Shown: positions 28,144 through 37,133 of the stretch, one piece after another
Numbering within the stretch: position 1 is the first letter of the stretch
Layout: each line of letters begins with the position of its first letter
Source of the DNA: an uncultured Aquimarina sp.
Lineage (GTDB): Bacteria; Bacteroidota; Bacteroidia; Flavobacteriales; Flavobacteriaceae
DNA length: 64,000 bases
Assembly: GCA_947496705.1 (NCBI GenBank)
Contig: CANMDW010000016.1
Coordinates: 1-64,000, forward strand
Direction: 5' to 3'
Notes under the pieces: generated by a model
The model's database searches: none
The model's input: only the letters and a program-made list of their open reading frames with translations
What the model was told of the DNA's origin: nothing
Position numbers and translations under genes: made by a program

Positions 28144-28572
28144 ATGAAAAAAATAAGTGTCATTTTGTTGTTCACAGGTTGTTTAATTGGATGTGTATCC
28201 AAAAGCCATGAATTGAGTGAAGGTGTTCAAAGTCAGGTAATAAAGAAAATGATTGAAGCTGTTAATCAGAAAGATGCCGATAAATATGTAAAGGATTTTT
28301 CAGAGGATGTTCAGGTGTATGTAGCATCAGAGCTTAAGTTGGACGGAAGAGATGCATTACAAAAAAACAGGGCCAGACATTTTAAAAACTATCCGGAAGT
28401 ACGTTCAGAAATACAATATTTACTAGAGATTGATAATAAAGTAATCATGCACGATAAAGTATGGTTGGATAATTCTGGAGGAGAAGGCCGGGATATTGTA
28501 GAAATATTCACTTTTGATAATGGAAGAGTGCTTAGGGTAGATGTGATACAACCCAAAGATTTATTTCAATAA
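28144..28572 (+). CDS. SnoaL/NTF2-like lipoprotein
   Basis: 142 aa. Lipoprotein signal (MKKISVILLFTGCLIGC) and an NTF2-like fold (IKKMIEAVNQKDADKYVKDFSEDVQVYV, RHFKNYPEVRSEIQYLLE, DIVEIFTFDNGRVLRVDVIQ). These cone-shaped domains bind small ligands or act as enzymes; nothing here points to a ligand. Followed 38 bp later by a Lacal_2735 gene. Confidence 0.8.
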   Translation: MKKISVILLFTGCLIGCVSKSHELSEGVQSQVIKKMIEAVNQKDADKYVKDFSEDVQVYVASELKLDGRDALQKNRARHFKNYPEVRSEIQYLLEIDNKVIMHDKVWLDNSGGEGRDIVEIFTFDNGRVLRVDVIQPKDLFQ

Positions 28573-28610
28573 TATGTATTGAAAAATGTGTACAATAAAA
28601 ATTAACTACG

Positions 28611-28778
28611 ATGTTTGGACTGTTTAAAAAGAAATCAAAAAGAGAAGTATTGACAAAGAAATACCAGAAACTTATGGAAGAATCGTATAAACTTTCACAT
28701 ACAAATCGCAAAGCCAGTGATGACATAACTGCCGAGGCAGAGGAAGTGATGAAGGAGATAGAGCAATTGAAAGATTGA
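28611..28778 (+). CDS. Lacal_2735 family small protein
   Basis: 55 aa. The sequence opens with MFGLFKKKSKREVLTKKYQ and ends in AEEVMKEIEQLKD, matching the small Lacal_2735 family of flavobacteria: an N-terminal hydrophobic-basic patch followed by a charged two-helix coiled coil. No signal peptide. Function unknown. Probably co-transcribed with the SnoaL-like lipoprotein upstream. Confidence 0.85.
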   Translation: MFGLFKKKSKREVLTKKYQKLMEESYKLSHTNRKASDDITAEAEEVMKEIEQLKD

Positions 28779-28833
28779 CCTTTTTCTTTGTTGTAGTGAA
28801 GACTTTATTTAGTTAATCTTAAGATGAGATATA

Positions 28834-29643
28834 ATGGATTTACGACTCAATGCAGACCGGTTTACCGGAGGTGAATACATCAATACATATGATAGATATC
28901 GCCCAACTCCACCTGTCGGGATTATTTATCAGACCTTAAATTATCTCAATACAACAAAAGCAGATCGTATTGTAGATCTGGGATGCGGTACAGGAATCTC
29001 TACCAGGGTATGGAGCGATTTTGCAGAAGAAATTGTGGGCATAGAGCCCAGCGAAGAGATGATTGCAATAGCAATAAAGAATCTGGTTGATGCTACAAAT
29101 ATAAAATATCAAACGGGGTATTCCAACGAGATACCATTGCCAGCGAATTCTGTAGATTGTGTTACGTGCTCACAATCTTTTCACTGGATGGAACCCAAGA
29201 GTACCTTACATGAGATCAACCGGGTACTAAAAGAGAATGGAGTATTGGTTATTTATGATGTGATCTGGCCTCCTTCTGTGAATTTTGAATATGAAAATGC
29301 ATACAATCAGCTTTTTGACAGGGTACATAAACTTACAAAACAGTTGCAGGAAACTATAGCATACCGGTGGGATAAGAAACAACATGTAGAGAATGTACGG
29401 CAAAGTGGACATTTTAGATTTTCGAAAGAAACCTATTATCATAAGTCTGAAAACTTTACCAAAGAGCAGTTTATTGGTATTGCATTAAGTCAGGGAGGTC
29501 TTGAAGCATTAATAAAGCGAGGTTTTTCTGAAGATGAAATTGGGATTAACGAGTTTAAGAAAGCAGTCGAAAACATGGAGACTCCTCGATTCAATACAAC
29601 CACTTATAATTATCGGGTAGTTTATGGTGTGAAGCGTACTTAA
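28834..29643 (+). CDS. Class I SAM-dependent methyltransferase
   Basis: 269 aa. Methyltransf_11 fold with SAM motif I VDLGCGTGIST (~47-57), acidic motif GIEPSEEMIAIA, and SFHWMEPKSTLHEINRVLKENGVLVIYD. Small-molecule methyltransferase of the UbiE/SmtA-like type; the substrate is not evident. Stand-alone. Confidence 0.88.
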   Translation: MDLRLNADRFTGGEYINTYDRYRPTPPVGIIYQTLNYLNTTKADRIVDLGCGTGISTRVWSDFAEEIVGIEPSEEMIAIAIKNLVDATNIKYQTGYSNEIPLPANSVDCVTCSQSFHWMEPKSTLHEINRVLKENGVLVIYDVIWPPSVNFEYENAYNQLFDRVHKLTKQLQETIAYRWDKKQHVENVRQSGHFRFSKETYYHKSENFTKEQFIGIALSQGGLEALIKRGFSEDEIGINEFKKAVENMETPRFNTTTYNYRVVYGVKRT

Positions 29644-29696
29644 CACCTAAATGAATTATAAAAACAAATCAGTGTTTAACATAAAAATTTATCAAA

Positions 29697-30116
29697 ATGA
29701 AACGACTAGTTACTTTACTATTATTAATAACTACATTCCTTAATGCTCAGGAATCAGATTATGCTCTGGTAGAAAAAACCGTACATTACTATCTTGATGG
29801 AGGTACGAATAATGATTTTGAGATGCTTAAAAAAGCATTTCATGAAACAGCAACGATGAGATACATTACCAATGAATATAAAGAAGTAAATGCACTTGAG
29901 TTTTTTAAAAAAGGAATGAAGCCCGGACCAAAACAAAACCGAAAAACCAAAATTGATTATATTAATATTACAGGCCATGCGGCAAATGCTAAGCTGGAAA
30001 TCGAATATCCTACATTTACATTTATTGATTATATGAATTTGCTTAAGATTAATGAAGAATGGAAGATAGTAAGTAAGATTTTCTATAAAAAAACTCAGGA
30101 TACATCGATGAAGTAG
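29697..30116 (+). CDS. Exported NTF2-like (lumazine-binding-type) protein
   Basis: 139 aa with a signal peptide (MKRLVTLLLLITTFLNAQ). SnoaL/putative lumazine-binding fold (LVEKTVHYYLDGGTNNDFEMLKKAFHETATM, YPTFTFIDYMNLLKINEEWKIVSKIFYKK). Secreted or periplasmic; ligand unknown. A second NTF2-like protein lies 1.1 kb upstream (28144). Confidence 0.82.
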   Translation: MKRLVTLLLLITTFLNAQESDYALVEKTVHYYLDGGTNNDFEMLKKAFHETATMRYITNEYKEVNALEFFKKGMKPGPKQNRKTKIDYINITGHAANAKLEIEYPTFTFIDYMNLLKINEEWKIVSKIFYKKTQDTSMK

Positions 30117-30182
30117 TACTCAAGATAAGTTCAGATATAACCTCATTTATACATGGTACCTCAAAATAGCAAAATAGGATTG

Positions 30183-30749
30183 ATGAAAAGTTTTGAAACA
30201 GTATATTTTGCAGATAGGAAAGAATGGCGTGAATGGCTTCAGAATAATTTTGATAAAAAAACTGAAGCCTGGTTGGTTTATCCTAAGAAAGCTTCCGGAA
30301 AACCACGTATTCAGTACAATGATGCCGTAGAAGAAGCACTTTGTTTTGGGTGGATAGACAGTATCATTAAAACTTTGGATGCAGAACATACTATGCAAAG
30401 ATTCACACCAAGAAACCCCAAGAGTACATATTCTCAGCCAAACAAGGAGAGACTAAAATGGCTGGCAGAGAAAAATATGCTACATCCATCAACATATATG
30501 GTCGTTAAAAACGTTCTTGAGGAGAAGTATGTGTTTCCAAAAGATATTTTGCAAACTATCAGAAAAAATAAAAGTACCTGGGAAAATTATAACAGGTTAT
30601 CAGAATCGTATAAAAGAATTCGTATCGCATATATTGATGCCGCTCGTAAACGTCCTGAAGAATTTAAAAAGAGGTTGACAAATTTTATTACTAAAACCTC
30701 TGAAGGTAAATTGATACTTGGTTTCGGAGGAATTAAAAAATATTACTAA
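30183..30749 (+). CDS. YdeI/OmpD-associated family protein
   Basis: About 188 aa from ATG 30183, where family similarity begins (FETVYFADRKEWREWLQNNFDKKTEAWLVYPKK); a longer frame starts at 30153. Contains EALCFGWIDSI, QRFTPRNPKSTYSQPNKER and a C-terminal DUF1905/YdeI helical segment (YIDAARKRPEEFKKRL). Cytoplasmic, biochemical role unknown, sometimes associated with stress resistance in other bacteria. Confidence 0.88.
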   Translation: MKSFETVYFADRKEWREWLQNNFDKKTEAWLVYPKKASGKPRIQYNDAVEEALCFGWIDSIIKTLDAEHTMQRFTPRNPKSTYSQPNKERLKWLAEKNMLHPSTYMVVKNVLEEKYVFPKDILQTIRKNKSTWENYNRLSESYKRIRIAYIDAARKRPEEFKKRLTNFITKTSEGKLILGFGGIKKYY

Positions 30750-30831
30750 CCAAACGAACGTTAAAAGTTGTAAGGAAAACTCAAAATGAGTTCTTAGATT
30801 ATATTTCAGTTAATAACAAAATTTTAAAAGT

Positions 30832-31725
30832 ATGAAGACATCATTCATTTTTATACTGCTTTTTTTGGTAAATTATTCAATGCTTTCGCAGGAACCCCTT
30901 TTGTATCTTAAGCAAAAGCCTCCGTCGATGAAACCTAAGGTTTTTGCACCAGGGATTATTTCCACAAAAAATGAACACGAATTTGGATCTGTATTCTCAA
31001 AGGATGGAACCGAGTTTTTCTATGGAGTAGATGTTAATGGAAGATCGGAAATCAGATATACAAAACTTGTAAATGCTTCCTGGAGTAAGCCCAAGGCCAT
31101 TTTTTCAGATGAAGCCTACAGTTTTAATGATCCTTTTTTATCTCCCGATGAAAATGAATTATATTATATATCCGATATGCCATTGACCAGAGAAGGAGAT
31201 GAAAAAGACCATGATATCTGGTATTCTAAAAAAGAGCCAGCAGGATGGTCAATCCCGATCAATGCAGGAGAACTTATTAATACAGAAAAAAATGAATATT
31301 ACATGTCATTTACAGACAGTGGTACCATGTATTTTTCCTCCAATACCGCTGCCGAGACAGGTAGAGATCACGACTTTGATATATATGCATCAAAAAGAAT
31401 CCTCGGAGTGTTTCAAAAACCTGAAAAATTAAATGAAGCTGTAAATACCATGGCATATGAGGCCGATGTATTTGTGGCACCAGACGAATCCTATATTATT
31501 TTCTGCGCTTCGCGAAAAGGAGGATTGGGTCAGGGAGATCTCTATATTAGTTTTAAGAAAGATGATGGTTCCTGGTCCAAATCCAAAAATATGGGCAAAC
31601 CTATCAACACCAGAAACCACGAGTTATGTCCCTTTGTGACCAAAGATGGTAAGTACTTTTTCTATACCAGTAACAAAGATATTTATTGGGTAGATGCTAA
31701 AATTATTAATCAGTACAGGAAGTAA
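30832..31725 (+). CDS. Exported WD40-like/PD40 beta-propeller protein
   Basis: 297 aa with a signal peptide (KTSFIFILLFLVNYSMLSQ). PD40 (TolB-type) blades: FGSVFSKDGTEFFYGVD, DPFLSPDENELYYISD, YMSFTDSGTMYFSSN, DVFVAPDESYIIFCASRKGGLGQGDLYIS, CPFVTKDGKYFFYTSN. The substrate-like GxGDLYIS motif is common in bacteroidete members. Probably a periplasmic binding or scaffold protein. Confidence 0.85.
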   Translation: MKTSFIFILLFLVNYSMLSQEPLLYLKQKPPSMKPKVFAPGIISTKNEHEFGSVFSKDGTEFFYGVDVNGRSEIRYTKLVNASWSKPKAIFSDEAYSFNDPFLSPDENELYYISDMPLTREGDEKDHDIWYSKKEPAGWSIPINAGELINTEKNEYYMSFTDSGTMYFSSNTAAETGRDHDFDIYASKRILGVFQKPEKLNEAVNTMAYEADVFVAPDESYIIFCASRKGGLGQGDLYISFKKDDGSWSKSKNMGKPINTRNHELCPFVTKDGKYFFYTSNKDIYWVDAKIINQYRK

Positions 31726-31781
31726 ATTTCTAATAAGAGTACCTTTAAAAACTTGTAAAATTAAATACAAAGTGTATTTGT

Positions 31782-32315
31782 ATGAACAAAACAATCAAAT
31801 TTCCATCAAGTGGTGAATATCCCATATATGCAGAAATGTATATGGATTTTGTAAAAAAAGACGGAAGCCTGCTACAACAATTTCACGACAATCTTTTGGC
31901 AACAGAAGAATTTGTAGCTTCCTTATCTGATGAAGTATTGAACTACAGATATGCCCCCGATAAATGGTCGGTAAAAGAAGTATTGGTTCATATTATCGAT
32001 GATGAACGAATTTATGCGTACAGGGCATTGGCTTTTGCCAGAAATGACCAAACCGATCTTCCAGGATTTGAAGAAACAGCATATACCGCATATGCAGATA
32101 CACATACGAGATCGATGCAGAATATCATGACAGAATACAAAGCAGTCAGAATGGCTACCATAGCCTTGTTTGATGGTTTTTCTAAAGAAGCTTTGTTGCG
32201 AATTGGCAGGGCAAATGACAATAGAACCAGTGTACGCGCATTGGGTTATCATATTGCAGGGCATGAATTGCACCATATTCATATCATCAAAAAACGGTAT
32301 TTGGCTGCTATTTAG
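31782..32315 (+). CDS. DinB family protein
   Basis: 177 aa four-helix DinB/YfiT-like fold. Metal-ligand histidines are visible: KWSVKEVLVHIIDDERIYAYRA (His ~58) and HIAGHELHHIHIIKKRY near the C-terminus. Likely a thiol- or metal-dependent hydrolase/transferase; substrate unknown. Its stop codon TAG (32313-32315) is the first three bases of a MITE-like element that begins at 32313, so the present C-terminus may have been fixed by that insertion. Confidence 0.88.
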   Translation: MNKTIKFPSSGEYPIYAEMYMDFVKKDGSLLQQFHDNLLATEEFVASLSDEVLNYRYAPDKWSVKEVLVHIIDDERIYAYRALAFARNDQTDLPGFEETAYTAYADTHTRSMQNIMTEYKAVRMATIALFDGFSKEALLRIGRANDNRTSVRALGYHIAGHELHHIHIIKKRYLAAI

Positions 32316-32464
32316 TGCCTGGTCGGAAATAGGTGGTTTTTATCATTTGAATTATTTTTGATTTTCTTTTTTGACGCAGATGCCTTAGCATCAGGTGATA
32401 AAAAAAATAAAAATAGCGCAAAAAGAAACAAATTTAATAGTGATATATTTCCGACCAGACATTA
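32313..32464. repeat. MITE-like element, family A, 152-bp version
   Basis: Terminal inverted repeats TAGTGCCTGGTCGGAAATA (32313-32331) and TATTTCCGACCAGACATTA (32446-32464). Compared with the 59-bp copy at 47779, it shares the left ~45 bp (including GGTTTTTATCATTTGAATTA) and has about 90 bp of additional interior with no ORF. It sits against the DinB stop codon. The rest of the 316-bp gap to the YciI gene shows nothing convincing. Confidence 0.8.
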
Positions 32465-32631
32465 ATTAGGATACTGAAACTTAGATATTTTTTTTAACTA
32501 ATTAATATTCAGTATGTTGTAATATGAGGCCAGTATTTTCAGAAAAGATCGGTATGATGTCCAAATACCAAAAGCTTGTTCGTCATAGAGGTATAAAACA
32601 TATTTAACCACTTTATTAAAAAAATAAACGT

Positions 32632-32976
32632 ATGAAACAATTTATGTTCCTTTTTAAAGGAGGCGATGATGTTTGGGATGCCAAAACGCCCAAAGAACAA
32701 GAAGAACACATGCAACACTGGTACCAGTGGATTGATGAAATAACTGAGAAAAATAAGTATGTAGGAGGGGAGCGGTTATATCCTCACGGAAATACCCTGA
32801 CTGATGGAGGAGGAAAGGTAACCGACAGACCCCTTACCGAAGCCAAAGAATTGATAGGAGGTTATATTGTGGTAAAAGCAGACTCACTGGATGAAGCTAC
32901 CCAGATGGCCAAAGGATGCCCGGGGCTGCAATGGGAATCTGATGTAGAGGTACGCGAAGTCTGGCCGATGGAGTAG
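32632..32976 (+). CDS. YciI/DGPF family protein, copy 1
   Basis: 114 aa, ferredoxin-like YCII-related (DGPF) fold: MKQFMFLFKGGDDVWDAKTPKEQEEHMQHWYQWI is the start, DGGGKVTDRPLTEAKELIGGYIVVKADS and CPGLQWESDVEVREVWPME follow. DGPF proteins accompany ECF42 sigma factors, as here, and may be their targets or accessory factors. About 50 percent identical by eye to the next gene, 20 bp downstream. Confidence 0.88.
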   Translation: MKQFMFLFKGGDDVWDAKTPKEQEEHMQHWYQWIDEITEKNKYVGGERLYPHGNTLTDGGGKVTDRPLTEAKELIGGYIVVKADSLDEATQMAKGCPGLQWESDVEVREVWPME

Positions 32977-32996
32977 ATAACATAATACTTATAGCA

Positions 32997-33341
32997 ATGA
33001 AAGAATTCTTATACATTATTCGTGGTGGTCAGGAGAAATATCAAACAAATTCTCCTGAAGAAATGCAAAAACACATGCAAAAATGGCAAGCATGGATGGG
33101 TGGCTTAGCACAAGAAGGAAAGCTTGTAGGGGGCCAGCCACTCATGAGTGAAGGAAAAACGCTTACAGAAGGTGGTGCCAAAGTAATGGACCGCCCTCTG
33201 GCAGAAGGTAAAGAGTTAATTGGAGGTTATTTGTTGATCAAAGCAGATTCGTTAGACCACGCTGCCAAAATAGCAAAAGACTGCCCCAGTTTTGAATACG
33301 ACTGTAGTGTTGAAGTACGTGAAATAAGCCCTATGGAATAA
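32997..33341 (+). CDS. YciI/DGPF family protein, copy 2
   Basis: 114 aa, a tandem paralogue of the previous gene with the same length and layout (KEFLYIIRGGQEKYQ, EGGAKVMDRPLAEGKELIGGYLLIKADS, CSVEVREISPME). The gap to the sigma factor gene is 6 bp, so the three genes form one operon. Confidence 0.88.
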   Translation: MKEFLYIIRGGQEKYQTNSPEEMQKHMQKWQAWMGGLAQEGKLVGGQPLMSEGKTLTEGGAKVMDRPLAEGKELIGGYLLIKADSLDHAAKIAKDCPSFEYDCSVEVREISPME

Positions 33342-33347
33342 CTTCAT

Positions 33348-34628
33348 TTGGAAAACAGCAATCACATAGATCAAACGCTAAACCATCTTTTCAGGCAGGA
33401 GTCAGGAAAGATGGTTGCTGTTTTAATTAAAATTTTTGGTACAGAGAATATTGAAATGGCAGAAGATGTGGTGCAGGACGCCCTGGTCAAAGCCCTGGAA
33501 ACCTGGAAATTCAGAGGGATGCCCGATAATCCCAGAGCGTGGTTATATCGCACTGCCAAAAACAAAGCAATTGATATTATTCGTCGTAACAAGCATAGCC
33601 AGCTTATCGATTTTTCAGACCCCGAAAAGCAATTGTTAACTTCTGGATATACAATTACGGCTACTATGGATAATTATTGGAAAGAAGATCATATCAAAGA
33701 TGATTTTTTGGGGATGATGTATGCCTGTTGCCATCCTGATATTTCGCAGGAGAACCAGATCACTTTTATCTTAAAATCCCTTTGTGGATTTAGTACCAAA
33801 GAAGTAGCAAAATCCTTTCTCACCAGTGAGGATACCATTTCTAAGCGTCTGTATCGAACCAAAGAATACTTCCGTAAACATAAGATACGCCCCAGGATTC
33901 CAACATCAAAAGAGATCACTACCAGGACCAGTACGGTGCTTAGTGCTATTTACCTAATGTTTAACGAGGGATATAATGCTACTCATGCCGATCAACTTAT
34001 TCGCAAAGATCTGATACAACAGGCAATATTGTTATGTCGATCTCTTTTATCAGAAGAACGCACACAATTACCCCAAGTATATGCGTTGATGGCACTGATG
34101 TATTTTCATGCAGCCAGAGTAGAGAGCCGTCTTACGGCAACCGGCGAACTCATTCTGCTTCCAAAACAAGACAGATCCAAATGGGATGCCGATATTATAC
34201 GTTCTGGTGAGCAATATCTAAACAAAGCTGCTTTTGGAAACACACTCACCACATATCATCTGGAGGCCGCCATTGCATATGAGCATTGCAGTGCAAAGCG
34301 ATATGAAGATACCGATTGGAAAGAGATCCTGCAGTATTATGACATGCTCCTTGGGATTGCTTATGATCCCGTTGTATTTTTGAATAGATGTTTGGTCATT
34401 TTAGAACTCGATGGCCCTGTTGGTGCTCTTAAAGTATTAGAAACGATAAAAGATAACAAATTACTGGAAAAATACTACGTATACCACGCTACCCTCGGAG
34501 AGATTCATCAGCGCCTTGGACAAGCCACCAAAGCCACATCATATTACGAAAAGGCGATACAGCTTACCCAATCTAAACAGGAAAAACAGTTTCTTAAAAA
34601 CAAAATTGCCCATATACCGAACCGATGA
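33348..34628 (+). CDS. ECF42-type RNA polymerase sigma factor with C-terminal TPR-like domain
   Basis: 426 aa, starting at TTG. Sigma region 2 (EDVVQDALVKALETWKFRGMPDNPRAWLYRTAKNKAIDIIRR), region 4 (SLCGFSTKEVAKSFLTSEDTISKRLYRTKEY) and a ~240-residue helical extension (DUF6596/TPR-like: AIYLMFNEGYNATHADQLIRKDLIQQAILLCRSLL, ATSYYEKAIQL). The extension and the DGPF neighbours are hallmarks of ECF42, which works without an anti-sigma factor; none is encoded nearby. Confidence 0.9.
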   Translation: MENSNHIDQTLNHLFRQESGKMVAVLIKIFGTENIEMAEDVVQDALVKALETWKFRGMPDNPRAWLYRTAKNKAIDIIRRNKHSQLIDFSDPEKQLLTSGYTITATMDNYWKEDHIKDDFLGMMYACCHPDISQENQITFILKSLCGFSTKEVAKSFLTSEDTISKRLYRTKEYFRKHKIRPRIPTSKEITTRTSTVLSAIYLMFNEGYNATHADQLIRKDLIQQAILLCRSLLSEERTQLPQVYALMALMYFHAARVESRLTATGELILLPKQDRSKWDADIIRSGEQYLNKAAFGNTLTTYHLEAAIAYEHCSAKRYEDTDWKEILQYYDMLLGIAYDPVVFLNRCLVILELDGPVGALKVLETIKDNKLLEKYYVYHATLGEIHQRLGQATKATSYYEKAIQLTQSKQEKQFLKNKIAHIPNR

Positions 34629-34778
34629 ATAGGGAGAATTCAGCAACTTGACACTACCGTTTCAGAAAATATTTATACCTTTTCAGAATCATATTCCTTC
34701 ATTTTGAACTCATCTTGAGTAGTTTTTATATACAAAATGCGCTTGTAATCATGGATAAGGAATAAATAATACAACGAT

Positions 34779-37133
34779 ATGGCAGACAATCAAGATCGGA
34801 TACATCAGCTTTTGGAGAAGTTGGATATCCTGTTGAAAAAGCAACAAACATTTTCTGAAGAAATACAAAGTCTTAAAGATGAGATATATCAATTAAAAGG
34901 ATCTGCCATAGATGCTCCCAAGATCACACCTGAAGCCGTACCCGCGGTTATGCCTGAGGTTAAAAATGCTAAGGAAAATGTACCCGAAGTTAAAAAAACT
35001 ACACCTGCACCCTCTTTGAAAACAGTAGCCCCCAAAACAAAGGCTCCTAAAAAGAAGACTAATCTCGAAAAATTTATTGGTGAAAACCTGATCAATAAAA
35101 TAGGTATTATCGTGATCATTATAGGGGTGGCTATTGGCACTAAATATACGATCGAACACGATTTGATCAGTCCGTTAACCCGTGTCATACTGGGATACTT
35201 TGCAGGAATTGGTCTTTTGGTGATTGGTATGAGACTAAAGAAGAAGTACAAAAACTTCAGTGCGGTCCTGGTAAGCGGGGCCATGGCCATTATGTATTTT
35301 ATTACCTTTTTGGCATATTATATCTTACATGGACTCCTTCCGCAGACTATGGCCTTTATACTCATGCTGTTATTTACAGCATTTACGGTGCTGGCAGCGC
35401 TGCAATACAACAAACAGATTATCGCCCATATAGGGTTGGTAGGGGCCTATGCAGTACCATTTTTGTTAAGTACTGGTTCAGATGAAGTAATTATACTGTT
35501 TAGCTATATGGCTATTATCAATGCAGGGATCCTGGGGATTGCGATCAAAAAATATTGGAAAGCATTGTATATGACTTCTTTTTTCCTTAGCTGGATCATC
35601 TATATATTTTGGTATGTTGTCGATTATAACCCCGACGAGCATTATACCTTAGGGTTTATTTTCCTATCGGTATTCTTTGTCACCTTCTATCTCATGTTTT
35701 TGGTATATAAACTACGAAAGAAAAAAAGCTTCGGATTTGTGGATGTAGTGATGCAACTTACCAATTCCTTTATCTTTTATGGTATTGGTTTTTCAATGTT
35801 AGATCGACATGAAACCGGTGAGCAGTTTTTGGGATTATTCACTTTGATTAATGCAATGATTCACTTTGTAGTGAGCGTAGTGATTTATCGATTAAAATTA
35901 GCCGATCGCAACCTGTTTTATTTTATTTCGGGGATGGTACTGATCTTCATTACCATTGCATTTCCTGTACAACTCGATGGTAATTGGGTAACACTACTGT
36001 GGGCAGGCGAAGCTGCGTTGCTATTCTGGATAGGACGCACCAAAAAAGTACCGGTCTATGAGGTGCTTTCATACCCTTTATGGGCCTTAACCTTTTTTAG
36101 CCTGATACACGATTGGGGAAATGCCTATGATGTCTATGATCCCAGATATGCTAAGACCCATATCACTGCTGTATTGAACATTAATTTCCTGACCTCATTG
36201 TTATGTATCGGGTCTTTTATATTTATTTATATCACGCATCGCAGGCAGAAATCTTCTTTTCCATGGCCAAAACAGTCCTGGTTCTATACAATGCTTACTA
36301 TAGCTCTTGCTTTGTTGTTGGTGTTTACTACCTATTTTGCGTTTTGGGTAGAAATAAACAACTATTGGGAACAGGTATATCAGGATGTAGATCATTTATT
36401 TGTTAGTCAGAAAATAAGTGATCCAATACAATATACTGTTTTAGGAGACCTCAGAGACTCAAGAGCCATCTGGTTGGTCAATTATACCTTATTATTCCTC
36501 GTTGGCTTGTCACTTGTCAATATCAAAAAGATTAAAAACAATGTTTTTGGGTATATCACCCTTGCACTTATACTATTTGGTGTTCTCGGGTTTTTAACTC
36601 GTGGCTTGTATGTCTTAAGTGAGTTACGTTTAAGTTATTTGGATTTGAAGGATACAGCATACAGTGTCGGGATATTTTCTCATATCGGTATCCGGTATAT
36701 TTCTTTTGTCTTTATGGCTGGGTTGATGATTACGTGCTATCACTATGTGCGGCAAAAATTTCTGGATAGAACCTTCAAAATAGCTTTTGAAATTATCATG
36801 CATGGTATACTGATCTGGATCGTAAGTAGCGAGTTGATCCACTGGCTGGATCTGGCCGGTTATCAGGAGACCTATAAATTGGGATTAAGTATCTTGTGGG
36901 GTGTATATGCTTTACTGCTTATTGTTTTGGGTATCTGGAAAAAGAAAAAATACCTGCGTATTCTGGCGATTATATGGTTTGGGATCACCCTGATAAAACT
37001 ATTTTTCTATGATATTTCGCACCTCAATACTATTTCTAAGACCATTGTGTTCTTGTCTTTGGGGGTATTGTTGCTCATCATTTCGTTCTTATATAATAAA
37101 TACAAACATGTTATTGCAGATGAACAAGAATAA
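34779..37133 (+). CDS. DUF2339 multi-pass membrane protein
   Basis: 784 aa. An N-terminal coiled coil (residues 5-40), a Pro/Ala/Lys-rich linker (45-95) and then about 20 hydrophobic segments beginning with NLINKIGIIVIIIGVAIGTKY, the DUF2339 signature. Inner-membrane, function unknown. The stop overlaps the downstream DUF3999 start by 14 bp, a pairing seen in other bacteria. Confidence 0.88.
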   Translation: MADNQDRIHQLLEKLDILLKKQQTFSEEIQSLKDEIYQLKGSAIDAPKITPEAVPAVMPEVKNAKENVPEVKKTTPAPSLKTVAPKTKAPKKKTNLEKFIGENLINKIGIIVIIIGVAIGTKYTIEHDLISPLTRVILGYFAGIGLLVIGMRLKKKYKNFSAVLVSGAMAIMYFITFLAYYILHGLLPQTMAFILMLLFTAFTVLAALQYNKQIIAHIGLVGAYAVPFLLSTGSDEVIILFSYMAIINAGILGIAIKKYWKALYMTSFFLSWIIYIFWYVVDYNPDEHYTLGFIFLSVFFVTFYLMFLVYKLRKKKSFGFVDVVMQLTNSFIFYGIGFSMLDRHETGEQFLGLFTLINAMIHFVVSVVIYRLKLADRNLFYFISGMVLIFITIAFPVQLDGNWVTLLWAGEAALLFWIGRTKKVPVYEVLSYPLWALTFFSLIHDWGNAYDVYDPRYAKTHITAVLNINFLTSLLCIGSFIFIYITHRRQKSSFPWPKQSWFYTMLTIALALLLVFTTYFAFWVEINNYWEQVYQDVDHLFVSQKISDPIQYTVLGDLRDSRAIWLVNYTLLFLVGLSLVNIKKIKNNVFGYITLALILFGVLGFLTRGLYVLSELRLSYLDLKDTAYSVGIFSHIGIRYISFVFMAGLMITCYHYVRQKFLDRTFKIAFEIIMHGILIWIVSSELIHWLDLAGYQETYKLGLSILWGVYALLLIVLGIWKKKKYLRILAIIWFGITLIKLFFYDISHLNTISKTIVFLSLGVLLLIISFLYNKYKHVIADEQE

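Noticed and set aside
32524..32607. 27-codon ATG ORF before the YciI gene
   Set aside because: Too short, no family or coding features.
37009..37119. Upstream extension of the DUF3999 protein
   Set aside because: Encoded within the DUF2339 gene in another frame, without family similarity; the ATG at 37120 gives the signal peptide.
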